Shown in pieces: positions 1 through 10,550 of a DNA stretch of 38,386 nt. The stretch comes from Gryganskiella cystojenkinii (lineage: Eukaryota; Mortierellomycota; Mortierellomycetes; Mortierellales; Mortierellaceae). The position numbers were made by a program, and so were the translations under genes. Position 1 is the first letter of the stretch; every line of letters begins with the position of its first letter. Where the stretch lies: contig JAAAIG010000322.1 of NCBI GenBank assembly GCA_015852425.1, positions 304-38,689 on the forward strand, given 5' to 3'. The notes below the pieces were generated by a model. It ran no database searches and was not told where the DNA came from. It saw only the letters and a list, made by a program, of their open reading frames with translations.

Positions 1-376
1 CCCAACCATGACGAAATGAACGAGGATACTTCCCCGTCTCATACAGTACTGGCGCATATTAATATCTATCCTTCTTACTGAAGCAACATTTTTTTCTTCT
101 TTTTCTTTTTCATATTCAGCTCACATTCCGCGCCCAGACCCCAGCTCAACAACAAGAAGTGCTCAAGTCAGCACACATCTTCTTTCACTTCAGGTGGCCG
201 GTCCACCTTTGGTATTTGATATTTTTTTCTTCTCAAATTCATCAACAATAGTCCCTTTGTCAGTCTTCGCATGAAAATAATGCGTACTTGAGTAGGAATA
301 CAGCCTGTGCCTGTTAGCCTCTTGTCCCATACCCGTCGCCGATCGATACAAGGGTCCCTGTTGAGAGAACCGGTTG

Positions 377-382
377 CACGTG
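377..382. promoter_or_regulatory. CACGTG E-box
   Basis: A palindromic CACGTG in the context GCACGTGAC, the core bound by fungal bHLH factors of the Cbf1/Pho4 type. It lies just upstream of the presumed leader of the phosphatase gene. Such a hexamer can occur by chance, so function is inferred only. Confidence 0.3.
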
Positions 383-387
383 ACTTA

Positions 388-410
388 ATTGAAAATTGAA
401 AATTGAAAAT
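388..410. repeat. Short direct repeat, three copies of ATTGAAA
   Basis: Three back-to-back copies of ATTGAAAA/T are visible. This is a small AT-rich tandem repeat next to the CACGTG box. No function is claimed. Confidence 0.6.
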
Positions 411-3096
411 CAGAAATCAAAAAAAAAATCAGGCACGCACACGAACAAGCAACATCAACAAAAACGAGTTCATCAAAATCAATCAGCCAATCATGGACCA
501 CAGAGCAAATTTTGTGTTTGCTTCGATCCAATTTCATTTCAGTTCATTTTCGGGTCAAACAAACAACAGAGAGAGATTCAATCAGACGTGTTGGATTGGG
601 CGAAATATTGCAATTCATTGACGAGGGCGTAAAGGAAGGAAAGGAGAGGGAGAGAGTGGGTGAGCCAAGCACAAGAGTCTCTCTCTTCCTACTGTAATCT
701 TCATTCTCTGTCGCTCTCACTCCCTGCACTCGATTTCTTTCACCTCTCACTCTCATTCCTCTTTTTCCTTTTTGCTCATTTACATTCCTCATTTCAACCT
801 CGACTTGCTCAAAAACTCACATCATTCATCCAACTGTCCTAGTCTCCTAGTCGACTGACACATCCAAAAACTCTTTCTCGCCCAGCCTCATTACTTGCCT
901 GACCTCACGACTTTCATTTCTTTCATCGCATCGCATTCGCCACACGCCTGACATTCATTTGAACATTCACGCTCTCAGTCGAGATCAAATAACGGACAAG
1001 TACTCTCGGAGAAACGCAACCCTGACTCAACCGAACAGCTTTCAGACAGGTAGGACATTTTCAAAAAAGGAGGACTCTCAGTCCTCTTTTGTGCCCAATC
1101 TGACACACCTTTCCCCCTCTCCCTCGACCAGCCCTACGCACAGCCTCTGCCTCTCTCTCCCTCTTATTTCGTCTCTTCGAGCTTTGGCCCTTTCCATCGT
1201 CACCACAGGGTCAATTGCAATTATGCGTGTTCTTGTTTTGTTGTTGTTGTTCCAATTCACTTTGCGCACTGTTTCCTGTGCACAGCATCATGCAGCAAGG
1301 CACCTCTCCCTTTGCCAAGCTTGTCAGAAATCTACAAAAACACCTTCTTGGCTCATTTTCATTTTCGTTCGTACTACTCGCCCCCCCACCTCCCCTAGCT
1401 CTACATCTCTCATTTATTTCATTTCATTTGTATTGTTGGACTCCTCTTCGCACTAGCAAAAACCCGGCGATCCCATTTCTCCGCCTTGTATTTATTTTGA
1501 GAAAAGGTACATTGGCGCGCGATGACGCCCACCGCAGATTTTTGCTTTATTTTGCACCCCTCATTCTTCACCTTCGGGAGATGGACCCAAGAAAGGGGTA
1601 GAGGGGAAAAGACTTTCGGCAAGAATAGACAACGGAGTATTGCTTGCAATCTGGCCCGGCAATGGGTTCTGTGAGGGTGTGAGCGACCGTTGTGGGTTAC
1701 TGGACATTTTTTTTTTCTTTTTTCTTTCTTCCGACTCCTGGCTCAGCCAACATAAAAAAAAACATGAAACGCGGGAGGGATATCATCAGTGTTTAGGATT
1801 TGTTTTCGTTTCCTCTGTTGCTTATTTTGGTCACTCCTTGGAGATGATCCGACTCTTGGTCTGACACTTGGACGATGGATGATGACACGTTTCGGCTCTG
1901 TTGTAGCTCGAGCTCAGGCTTTGTTCGTACAGTACTTACTTGTGCTCGCTCGACAATGGCTCCTGCTACTGCCGCTGCAAACATGCAAATGTTGCGTATT
2001 ACTAGAAACAGGCATGTGCAAGGGAGGTCGATGATACGCCAGTCATCATCACCAACATCACTATCATCATCATCGTTTTGGTGCTCCTTTATGGACAGCC
2101 CTTTTGGGTATTTTTATCGATTTATCTTTAAACATTTTCGCCATCCCTTTTTCGCACAATTTCGAACAAAGGAACTACGATCGTCAATATCAATTTTTTC
2201 TCTCTCTTCTGTATCCTACCTCCTAAACACGGTTCTTCTATTTCACATTGATCCCTCTCCATACCCTTGCTTGGCATCCTCCCAAGCTCCCCCGATCGTT
2301 CCCTTCAGTCTGCACTTTTTCTTCATTCTTGATCGATCCCACCACACCGCAATTGAACACAGCCATTTTTCTGGGCCTTCTCTTGACTCCTCGACTGTCT
2401 CAGCACAGTCTCAAACATCATAAATTCGTCACACACGGATACTGCCAAAGTGTAAGAGACTCTGACCAACCACATGCCAAAAGAAAAAAAAACTTCGAAG
2501 AACCCTTGAAGGGTTATCATCACTTTTTTTTTTACAAACGGAAGTCCAATACACCGAGTTTAAACAGCACGAATAAGGGTCACTCTCTGCGGTGTGTTTT
2601 ACGAACATTAGCAGAAGAGGGGACACGGCTTCTTCTCTTATTCTTTTTTTGTAACAAATGTCAAAGGGAAATTGTTTGCTGGCTGGCCCCTTTCCCTTTT
2701 TTTTTTTTGATCTCCTTTCAAATGAGCTGATCAATGATTGCAATTTTTCTCCTTCATATATCATCGACCGTTTTTTTATGTATTTTTTTTTGTTCTTCCT
2801 TTTCCCTTTTTCCTTTCTCTTTGACCGTTTTCGATTCTTCTCTTCTTCAGCGCGTTTTGTTTTCGTACCTGCAACTTTCGTTTTTCGGCAACTCTCGTTA
2901 TCTATGCCCCACAGCCACACCATCTCCCTACATCACTTTTCAACTGCAACAACCACTAACACTTCCTCCAACCTTTGTCTCGTCTTTTGCAAATAACGAA
3001 CAGGCAGCAACATCTTAGTCTAAGAAGCCTCTCTCTACCGACAATACCTCACTCTCCTTTTTGTACACTCACATAATCAACACACGTACGACCAGT

Positions 3097-5589
3097 ATGT
3101 CTCCTCACAGCCTCTATCACAACCGTCCTTTGTCGACCATGGCCCTTCACTCTTCCACTCCATCCTCAACAACATCAACATCACCGTCTGCACCAACAAC
3201 AACATCAACGGCAGTATCACTCTCATCCTCGTCATCGTCACAGCCCTTTTCACTCAACCGGCAACCCTTACTTGCCCATGAAATGAAAAAAGCCCGAAAC
3301 TCGAAACGATTGTCCCTGATGGTCGTCCCACCTCCGTTGTTCACCCAAGACGACGCAACTAATAACCACAACCATCCCAACACCATAAACAGCGACGACG
3401 ACAACAACAGCAGCAGGATGATGACCCCCACAACGACCAGTCACTGCAGTAATAACAATAATGTCAATACCTGCAAAACAACAACAACGATACCTTCCTC
3501 TTCTTCCAGTCTATCTCTACCTCTCATCGTCACTCCTTCTCCTTCCTTCCCTCCCATGACCAATTCTTTGTCCTCGCGGAGGGCCTTCACACCTGCACCT
3601 CTTTCTTCAAACTCTCTCAAAGTTTCGGCTGCACCATCGACGCCCATGACGTCCTCTTTCCTGCAGCCAATGTCATCATCCTTTTCTTCAAAACGAAATA
3701 GTCAACTCTCCTTGGACGAAGCACTCCCGTCGCCTCGTTTCCCGAAGTCTATATCCACACCCACCTTGACTTCAACACCAAGAACATCAAATGCACCACG
3801 GACCATCTCTGCCTATTTTTCGGATTTCAGTATCGAATGTGGAGCTGCCTCACCCTATGTCACTGAGCCGGTCATGGTATTACCCAGTCTGTACCTTGGA
3901 GCTGAACACAATGCCACGGATCTGCATACCTTGAAGCGACTAGGGATCACCTTTGTTCTCAACGTTGCGGTCGAGATTGCCAAGGAGGATAATGATAGCA
4001 GCAATAACTCAACCACTGCTGCCGCTGTTAAACAAATCGATGGCTTGCGGGAAGGAATCGAGTACCAGAGTCTGGCGTGGTCACATCATCAGCGGAACCT
4101 TCTGCGTGATTTCCCCAAGGCCTTTCGGATGATTGACGAAGCCACGACAGGGTCAATGAACGGCGGAAAGGTCCTGGTTCACTGTCAATTAGGTGTCTCT
4201 AGATCCGCGAGTCTGGTCATTGCCTGTGTAATGCGATCCAAGGGTATGGGGCTCTCAGAGGCCTACGATTTTGTCAAGCAGAAATCCGGTGTGATCTCGC
4301 CTAACATGAGTCTGATGTACCAACTGGCCGAATTCGAGAAGGACCTTGCAAGGAAAAAGACGACAACAACCTCACCATCATCCTCATCATCACCGATGTC
4401 AGCCGGGAGCCGGAAATCTTGGGAGTCCCAGATGGAGGAGGATGAGGAGGATGAGCCCCCATACCCATTCGCGGCCGCGTTCTCAGAAGAGTCCTCTCAG
4501 AGCGAGACCAGCAAGAACAATTTGATCGTACCGACGCTCAGAGATACGATGGTGATGCCGATGGAGATGTCCACGACGCCGATCCGTCAAGAGTTCCACA
4601 TGAAGCGCCCCCTCACCCCCGATGAAAATTCGAGAGATGAGTATCCCAACAACAAGCCATTTCTCAACGCTCCTCGATTGGCCTATCCAAGACTGTCGTC
4701 CGTTCCTCGTTCATCTTCCTCGTCTTCTCTTGCTTCAAGACGATGGAGCGTCGGTCACTCGCCACTCTCCAAAGTGTCAACTCCACCTTCTTCGCCACCC
4801 TCGTCTCCTCAGCAACATCAACGCGCGAGTATGTCCCTCTCACCCAAGACCCCGACGACAGAACAGTTTTCGACTATGTCCTTGTCGAATGACAGGAACA
4901 ATCATCATGACGACGATTTCTTGATGATGATGATTCCTGAGACACCCTCGTTCCTCCAAACAACGTTCTCGATTCCTCCGCCTTTGTCTTCGTCATGTTC
5001 GTCTTCCTCGGCCTCCTCGGTCTCGTCCTTTGAGGCTTGTTCAAGGCTCACGTCTCTGAACTCGAACGCGACCTCGAGTCATTGCTCGTTCTTTACTGCT
5101 GGTGATGATGATGAGGACGAACAAGCGGAAGAAGAAGAGGATTCCGGTCCGGGTTCTTTGTTCTCGCCCCGCAACTCTTGGAATCTGGTCCCTGTTCCCA
5201 AGTCCTCTGGATCGACCTCGGCTTCTTCCTTGGGCCAACAACAAAAGAAGAGGCGCAATCTCTGGTCGGGTCTTCAAACCATGCAGGTCCTGGCTGAGGG
5301 TGCAATCCCGTCGACCTTTATGGGACACGATGATGACCAAGATGGCGATGATGAGGTCGAAATGTCTGAGAGTCATCATATCGAAGCGATCAAGTCGTCT
5401 CCTGGTTCTGCGAGTGGTCGTCAAGTTGCTGCTCCTAGACGGGTTACCGCTTCTGGCAGTGCTCCCAGGTTGACGTTGCCTTTGCCTGATTTCATCTTTT
5501 CACCAAGACCTTATAATACCCCCACGGTCGCCACTGCCACAGCCCGATCCTTTGAAGAAGTCTACGAGGCTCTCTTCATGGAGAACTAA
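3097..5589 (+). CDS. Dual-specificity protein phosphatase, MAP-kinase-phosphatase-like
   Basis: One exon, 830 residues from the first ATG; an in-frame ATG at 3139 has a better context (ACCATGG), so the start is uncertain by 14 residues. A dual-specificity phosphatase domain spans about residues 258-425, beginning near PVMVLPSLYLG and ending near YQLAEFEKDL. The active-site signature is HCQLGVSRS, with Cys363 as nucleophile and Arg369 binding phosphate. The sequence around it resembles the Msg5/Pmp1 group of fungal MAP-kinase phosphatases, which switch off cell-wall-integrity kinases; this subfamily call is from memory of the family. Residues 63-75 (KKARNSKRLSLM) look like a MAPK docking motif (basic cluster, then L-x-L). 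The long flanks are Ser/Thr/Pro-rich and presumably disordered, with acidic runs near 440 and 680. The usual general-acid Asp is not obvious: the aligned stretch reads WSHHQ. It probably acts in the cytoplasm or nucleus. Confidence 0.88.
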   Translation: MSPHSLYHNRPLSTMALHSSTPSSTTSTSPSAPTTTSTAVSLSSSSSSQPFSLNRQPLLAHEMKKARNSKRLSLMVVPPPLFTQDDATNNHNHPNTINSDDDNNSSRMMTPTTTSHCSNNNNVNTCKTTTTIPSSSSSLSLPLIVTPSPSFPPMTNSLSSRRAFTPAPLSSNSLKVSAAPSTPMTSSFLQPMSSSFSSKRNSQLSLDEALPSPRFPKSISTPTLTSTPRTSNAPRTISAYFSDFSIECGAASPYVTEPVMVLPSLYLGAEHNATDLHTLKRLGITFVLNVAVEIAKEDNDSSNNSTTAAAVKQIDGLREGIEYQSLAWSHHQRNLLRDFPKAFRMIDEATTGSMNGGKVLVHCQLGVSRSASLVIACVMRSKGMGLSEAYDFVKQKSGVISPNMSLMYQLAEFEKDLARKKTTTTSPSSSSSPMSAGSRKSWESQMEEDEEDEPPYPFAAAFSEESSQSETSKNNLIVPTLRDTMVMPMEMSTTPIRQEFHMKRPLTPDENSRDEYPNNKPFLNAPRLAYPRLSSVPRSSSSSSLASRRWSVGHSPLSKVSTPPSSPPSSPQQHQRASMSLSPKTPTTEQFSTMSLSNDRNNHHDDDFLMMMIPETPSFLQTTFSIPPPLSSSCSSSSASSVSSFEACSRLTSLNSNATSSHCSFFTAGDDDEDEQAEEEEDSGPGSLFSPRNSWNLVPVPKSSGSTSASSLGQQQKKRRNLWSGLQTMQVLAEGAIPSTFMGHDDDQDGDDEVEMSESHHIEAIKSSPGSASGRQVAAPRRVTASGSAPRLTLPLPDFIFSPRPYNTPTVATATARSFEEVYEALFMEN

Positions 5590-5689
5590 AACAAACAAAA
5601 CAAACAAAAAGAACAAGCCTACCCTTTTAATCCCCCAGCATTCTTTTTTCCTTTCCAAAAAAAAAACATACTTATTAATGACCAACATA

Positions 5690-5698
5690 TTGTACATA
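5690..5698 (+). terminator. Candidate 3'-end element TTGTACATA
   Basis: TTGTACATA lies 101 bases past the phosphatase stop codon. Near-identical UGUA-containing motifs follow other genes of this window (8332, 8384, 19636, 19782, 29621). UGUA is the known binding core of the CFIm cleavage factor, and UGUANAUA is the Pumilio site, so either role is possible. Confidence 0.35.
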
Positions 5699-5843
5699 AG
5701 TTTTTAATGAAGTTTCAGCTCCAACATGTAAAATATATCACTCTCTCGATCTCTCTTTGTCAAGTGTCCTGAGCCAACATGAAATAATGCAAGAAAACGG
5801 GAAGGAAGCAAGGGTCTGGCCCCCTGTGTCTATTTCAGGAATG

Positions 5844-5851
5844 GTCACGTG
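5844..5851. promoter_or_regulatory. GTCACGTG box upstream of the MFSD1-like transporter
   Basis: GTCACGTG lies about 155 bases before the transporter ATG. CACGTG is the bHLH core bound by Cbf1/Pho4-type factors in fungi. The flanking GT matches one half of the animal lysosomal CLEAR motif GTCACGTGAC. A role here is inferred from position only. Confidence 0.35.
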
Positions 5852-6004
5852 TTACCAACTTGTGGCAGTGGCAAGCTGACTGAAGAAAAAAGTTCTCATC
5901 TGCCCTCAGTCACTCGCTCACGCTTCCCACCGCTGTCGATGAACACTTCTGCACATTCATTCCTCCATTGATCCTCTCACCATCCCTTTCGCTATTGTCC
6001 TTTC

Positions 6005-8238
6005 ATGACCAACGACCCACATCATGACTCTGGGCCACTAGGGCAACAGCAACGAGAACGGACATCGTCCTCGTCTTTTTCTCCAACCGAAGGGCTTACA
6101 AGTGCACAGAGTAGAAACACGCATGCTGTCAACATGCATTCAACCCTTGACCCGCAACCGCACGTCCTAACTTCAACAAAAACGTCACCGGATGGTCGGG
6201 TCCGTTGGGCCATGCTCGCAGCGGCCTGCCTCGTCATGTTTGGCAACTACTACGCGTTCGACAATCCAGCCTCGCTCAACAAACCCTTGCAGGACTACAT
6301 GGAGATGTCCGACGACTCCTATGCCTACTTTCTCAATATCCTCTATACCTCATATTCATTACCAAACATTGTCCTCCCCTGGCTCGGAGGCTATGCCTCG
6401 GACAAATTTGGTCATCGACGCCTGCTTCTCTCGCTCTCAGCCATGGTAGCCTTTGGTCACTTTGTGGTCTGTCTCGGGGTTGAGCGCAAGAATGTTCCTG
6501 CCATGATCCTGGGTCGTGTTCTCTTTGGAGCCGGCGAATCCTTGGCGGTGGCTCAATCAGCCTTGACAGTCAAGTACTTTCGAGGCAAGGAACTGGCAAT
6601 GGCTTTGGGCATCAATTTGTGGTATGTCTCTACTCGAATGCAGAAATATGTTTTTTTAATAGCGATCATGAAGTCCAAAAACAAAGCTTATTTATTAATC
6701 TGATCACTTGTACCCATTGTCTGTGCGTCCATACTCCTTTGTGATAGCATCGCTCGATTAGGCTCGGTGCTAAATGATATCCTCACGCCTGCCATCTGGG
6801 CAAGATCGACTGTACCAATGGCCTTTTGGGGCGGATTCCTGTCCTGTGTCATGTCGTTCTTAATGGCTTGCGTCCTGGTCGCCTTGGATCAACGCTTTGG
6901 ATCCGACCAAAACAGCAACACCGCAGGATTCTCGCGTCTGCCTACGCATCACAGTGACACGCGATTCTCGATTGAAGCTCTTGATCTCTCCTCCTCAGAC
7001 AGTGATTCACAGGAACGATATGACCCACCAACATCAGGAAAGGCTCGTCTGTCCTTCTCCAGTCGGGAAGACATTGGGTTGGAGGTGATGCGGAAGCAAA
7101 AGTCTCCAAAAGTGGTCAAAGCTGGGTCAAGCCGTTTCAAAAATGCTCAAGCAACACACCAGCGGCTAAACACTGAGACCACAACTGCAGATCATTCGAG
7201 TCCGAGCAACCAAATCGAGCAAGTCAGTGACGGAGAAGAAAGCGGGGACAACAAGGACCAAGGTGAGACCGGCGACACCTATTTGAATGAGCTCGAAATC
7301 GAGAGACAACAAAGTGGCACGAAACCATTATTGTTATCAGAAAGATCTTCGTCGTCTCCATGGCAAGAATGTATGGCGATGTTTCGGTACACCCAGTCCG
7401 CATGGGTCCTGTTTGTGATGACTTTTCTCCTGGTTGGAGTTCAGGTCCCATTTAATTCTATCCATGCAGGTTTCTTGCAGCAGCGATGGTATCACAACGA
7501 CCCTCAAAAAGGTATGCTTCGGGGGTTACAAGTGTTATATTGTGTTATTTTTTTCTCCTATGTTTCAACATCGTTTATTGAGGAACATGGGGCAAGAAAA
7601 AAAAATCTGCTTCCTAACACGTTGTGAACGATTTATTAGCGGCCCAAATTATGACCGTTCCAGACCTGCTCTCGGCGATCTTAGTATTGCCCGTTGGATA
7701 TTTTGTGGACCACTATGGAAAGAAATCGTGGTTGTTTATGCTCTGCGGTCTGGTCATTGGTGGGTCTCACACGGTTTTGGGGTTGGCCCCAATCTCGACA
7801 CCAGTTCCTGCGCTCATGGCCCTCGGTATCTCCTCAGCAATTGGAGCTATCTTTACGAGTGCGATCCCTGTTCTTGTCAGGGGCCGTCAGATTGCCACTG
7901 CATAGTAAGTGTTGACCTGGAAGACCCTGCGGTTAAAATTGTTACAGCGTGATGGAACAAAATTGTTGACAGTGTCGATGGGACAAAATTATTCCAACCT
8001 TTCATTTAACCTCCCTCTTTATAGTGGCATATCGACCTCAGCGATGAATCTTGCCTTTACGGTATTCCCTCTGATTGTGGCCAAGCTTATGACGGTCGAT
8101 CCTAACGTGTACACCTATGTGGAGATTTTTTTCGCATTATGCGGGTACCTCGGTTTCTTGCTCGCGGTTCGATTACGATGGCTCGACACCTATGGAGATT
8201 TGGACCGTAGGGAGATCGACAACAAGATTGTGGACTAG
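6005..8238 (+). CDS. Major facilitator superfamily transporter, MFSD1-like
   Basis: Four exons reconstructed by frame and homology: 6005-6621, 6748-7511, 7640-7904 and 8025-8238, all with GT-AG introns of 120-128 bases, giving 619 residues. The N-terminal half matches MFSD1: a first hydrophobic helix, MFS motif A as GYASDKFGHRR, then RVLFGAGESLAVAQ, KYFRGKEL and, across intron 1, INLCIARLGSVLN. A hydrophilic, acidic cytoplasmic loop of about 160 residues separates the two helix bundles; it includes SDSDSQ and EEGEE-like runs. The second half carries the ATAYGISTSAMN helix formed across intron 3. Human MFSD1 is a lysosomal transporter reported to export dipeptides together with GLMP; a vacuolar role in this fungus is an inference. 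No clear acidic dileucine sorting signal was found. Start: the first ATG of the frame, after a C/T-rich leader. Confidence 0.88.
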
Positions 8239-8331
8239 CATTATAGCATTGAGAACGAACAGCACAACATCATCATCGTCATGATCCTTAGGACATTCGC
8301 TGTTTTCCCTCCATATACCCTCCATCCCTTC

Positions 8332-8391
8332 TGTACATTATAAACACAACCCCAGAGTCATCCGGTATCGTTTGAAAGTCATGTTGTACAT
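8332..8391 (+). terminator. Two TGTACAT 3'-end elements behind the transporter
   Basis: TGTACATT at 8332-8339 and TTGTACAT at 8384-8391 lie 94 and 146 bases past the stop. They are the same motif as behind the phosphatase gene and probably mark the transcript's 3' end or UTR. Confidence 0.35.
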
Positions 8392-9380
8392 TTGCATTTT
8401 AGCTGACATCTTTCAGTTTCTTGTCTCCTTCCCCGACGACTTCCCAAATTTCAAGATACGACATGGTGGTCGCCGATAATGTGCCCATGCGAACAGAACA
8501 AGAAAAGTTTTTTTCTTTCTTTCTCACGGTGGTCATATTTTTGTGTCTCCGCTTGCGGTTTGGCTCAAGATGACAAAATGAGGGTCGGTCGGCTCTCTTC
8601 TCTCTGCTCATGACATCCCCGCTCGACCCGGTATCGTTGAGCAGATAAATTTATCGTCAGATGAATAGCGGGAAAGAGAATGTACAAGTACCGTTTTCAT
8701 TTTACATACATGTGCTCTTTCTGCGTCTATGAAAAAAGATGACAGATCATCATGCATGAGATCAAGCTGGTCATGAAAAATATAATCGCCATTTGAACAT
8801 TAAAAAGGAACTCACTGAAAGGGGAGGAAAAGAGCCGGTTGTGAGAGATAGAGGGACATGGCAAGAGGAGTCTGAAATGGACACACTGACCTCATTGACT
8901 TGTTGTGTCGGAGCACGGATAAAACTTCTGTGGCTTTCGATTTTATGGACCTCTCCGCGGGCCAAACTTTTAACTTAAACTTTCACGTCCTTTGAACCGG
9001 TAATTGAAAGGCCATGACGCTGAAATTTTAAAGGGAGAAAATGCATAAACGAGGAAAGTGAAACCATATACCCTTCGAACTTTCCAAAATGTTTCTATCG
9101 CCACGGTCTCAGACGCGCTTTTTTGGAAGTTGAAAATTGGGTCGGTCCGTGAAGAGTGGATGAAAATTATTTCGTCATTGTTGGAAGGTTGGAAGGAAGC
9201 CAGCAAATAAAAAAAAATCAGCGACTCAGCAGGAGTACATATCTCGGAAAATGTATAATTTTTCGAGTTTTCTAGAAAGAAGAATTTTGTGGCAGTGACG
9301 ATGGCGGGTCATGGAAGGAGGTAAATGTTCCTTAAATGGAATGGAATCCAGTAAGGAAATATGGAAGGCACATGAAAAAA

Positions 9381-9419
9381 ATGATGATGTTGATGATGAT
9401 GATGATGGTTTCGATGATG
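9381..9419. repeat. (GAT)n microsatellite
   Basis: An imperfect run of GAT/ATG trinucleotides. The plus-strand frame through it gives an Asp tract, but that frame shows no other protein-like feature. Confidence 0.8.
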
Positions 9420-10319
9420 TCTATTGTTCAAGATTACTTTCGTCGATCTCCCCTCTACCTTTTTTCAAACAACGAAAATTGATATTGAGAACAGCATGCA
9501 AAATTCATTTCTCAAAAATCAACAATCTTTTTTTAATATTCACCGAGGATTGTCCCGGTCTTGCGATCTTCGAAATCTCCTTGCTCATCATTGTATATAT
9601 CATAACATTCGTCCCTTGAAAAAAGGAAAAAGCGGCAAAGTGGACCTTTGGAGTGGTGGAACCACTGGGCCTTATCGTCGCAAGTCAGGTCCGTGCTTCC
9701 TTTTTGAGACACACTCACAAACAACACCGCCTCTCACACTTTCCCATCCCGACCTTCTGGTTCAGTTTAGTGCCATTTTAGAATAGGGTCCTTCCTCACA
9801 AGGGTTCAATTGAGATCAATTGCAGAATTGCCTTGCAGGGAGCACGTCCCTCGTTATTTCCACGTTTCTTTCTTTTTATTTTTTTATTTGTGCTCTGCTA
9901 GTTTGATTGTGATCAAATGCTCTCATAGTGCAGGACAAAGCAATTGAAAAAAAAAAGGCAATTTGGCCTTTTCGCCCCTTTTGTCGATTTGCCATTTTGT
10001 TCGTGTTACCATCAAAAGGGCAGAGGGCGAGGGAAAGAGGGAATCCCCCTGTTTTTTCGATCAGAATTTTTTTTTCTTTGGACCTCCTCGGAGAAAAAAT
10101 CAAGGATGCTGGAAGGGTGATTATTCTTTTTTTTCTTGGTTTTTGCCCACATACATTTGGGAGGGCAAACAAAATGATTAATAGCTCCCGGTGTAGCTCT
10201 GGTTCCCTAGCTAGGAAGTTCACTCAACAGACAAACATCCTTTCTAGTATGTTAGTAGAGCTACCGTCGATATCCTTCATACTGATGGCCTCTGACACAG
10301 CGAGAATATCGGCGCATAT

Positions 10320-10379
10320 TTAGAATGAGGTGGTCAAGGTGGAGCTGTTCCATGAGTAAGGCCAGGGAGGCACCTGCAT
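10320..10379 (-). CDS. Possible small ORF after the minus-strand leader
   Basis: The first ATG after the TATA box and CT-rich leader opens a 19-codon frame, MQVPPWPYSWNSSTLTTSF. It has no family resemblance. The bases after ATGCAG read GTGCCT, so the ATG could instead belong to a short first exon. Coding function is speculative; the entry is included because the promoter-like context is good. Confidence 0.15.
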   Translation of the reverse strand: MQVPPWPYSWNSSTLTTSF

Positions 10380-10540
10380 GATGAGAAGACTAGGAAGGAA
10401 GAAGCGGCAGTAGGGTAATAGAGTGCTAAAGTAGACAAGGAATGTGAACAAATAGTGGAAAGAACAAGAATGGAAGAAAGAAGAAAAACAGAAAAACAGG
10501 AAGAGGGAAAGAGAGAAAGACAATCGAGCGAATCGGGGGT

Positions 10541-10550
10541 CTTTTTATAT
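10541..10550 (-). promoter_or_regulatory. TATA box of a candidate minus-strand transcript
   Basis: Reading on the minus strand, ATATAAAAAG is followed by about 130 bases that are almost pure C/T, then an ATG at 10379. This arrangement is like the TATA box and CT-rich leader of the bZIP gene at 17181. It suggests a real start site for a transcript running left into the desert, which may be non-coding or encode a small protein. Confidence 0.4.

Larger units (their letters stand above)
1..3096 (+). other. Long CT-rich upstream region and probable 5' leader of the phosphatase gene
   Basis: No convincing coding gene is visible; the open frames here are short, Ser/Phe/Leu-rich and overlap on both strands. 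From about 640 to 1200 the plus strand is strongly pyrimidine-rich, and no ATG occurs between 496 and 1222. That is what a fungal 5' leader looks like. A good donor (AG then GTAGGA) lies at 1050. The last 90 bases before the ATG at 3097 are also ATG-free and C/A-rich, after AG acceptor-like sites near 3003. An untranslated first exon joined by an intron of about 2 kb to the coding exon is therefore plausible but unproven. A CACGTG box is at 377-382. The segment 1400-3000 is mostly T-rich low-complexity DNA. Confidence 0.5.
5590..6004. other. Spacer between phosphatase and transporter genes
   Basis: The left half is A-rich and holds the presumed 3' UTR of the phosphatase. The right half is C/T-rich and is the probable promoter and 5' leader of the transporter. 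No TATA box and no ORF of note were seen. Confidence 0.6.
8239..10319. other. Non-coding stretch, left part of the gene desert
   Basis: After the transporter 3' UTR there is no gene I can support. Open frames on both strands are under 125 codons, show no known domain and lack plausible splicing. The DNA is AT-rich with A and T runs and a GAT microsatellite. The minus strand of 9876-10223 has a 115-codon frame of no recognisable family. Confidence 0.55.

Noticed and set aside
959..1456. 165-codon plus-strand frame upstream of the phosphatase
   Set aside because: It begins at a non-ATG codon in an ATG-free, C/T-rich leader and is Ser/Leu/Pro-rich as expected from its base composition.
2429..2923. 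164-codon minus-strand Lys/Arg-rich frame
   Set aside because: It arises from T-rich DNA read in reverse (poly-Lys and Glu) and has no protein-like features.
5041..5424. 127-codon antisense frame inside the phosphatase gene
   Set aside because: Lies wholly over a well-supported coding exon and is Arg-rich because of the codon bias of the sense strand.
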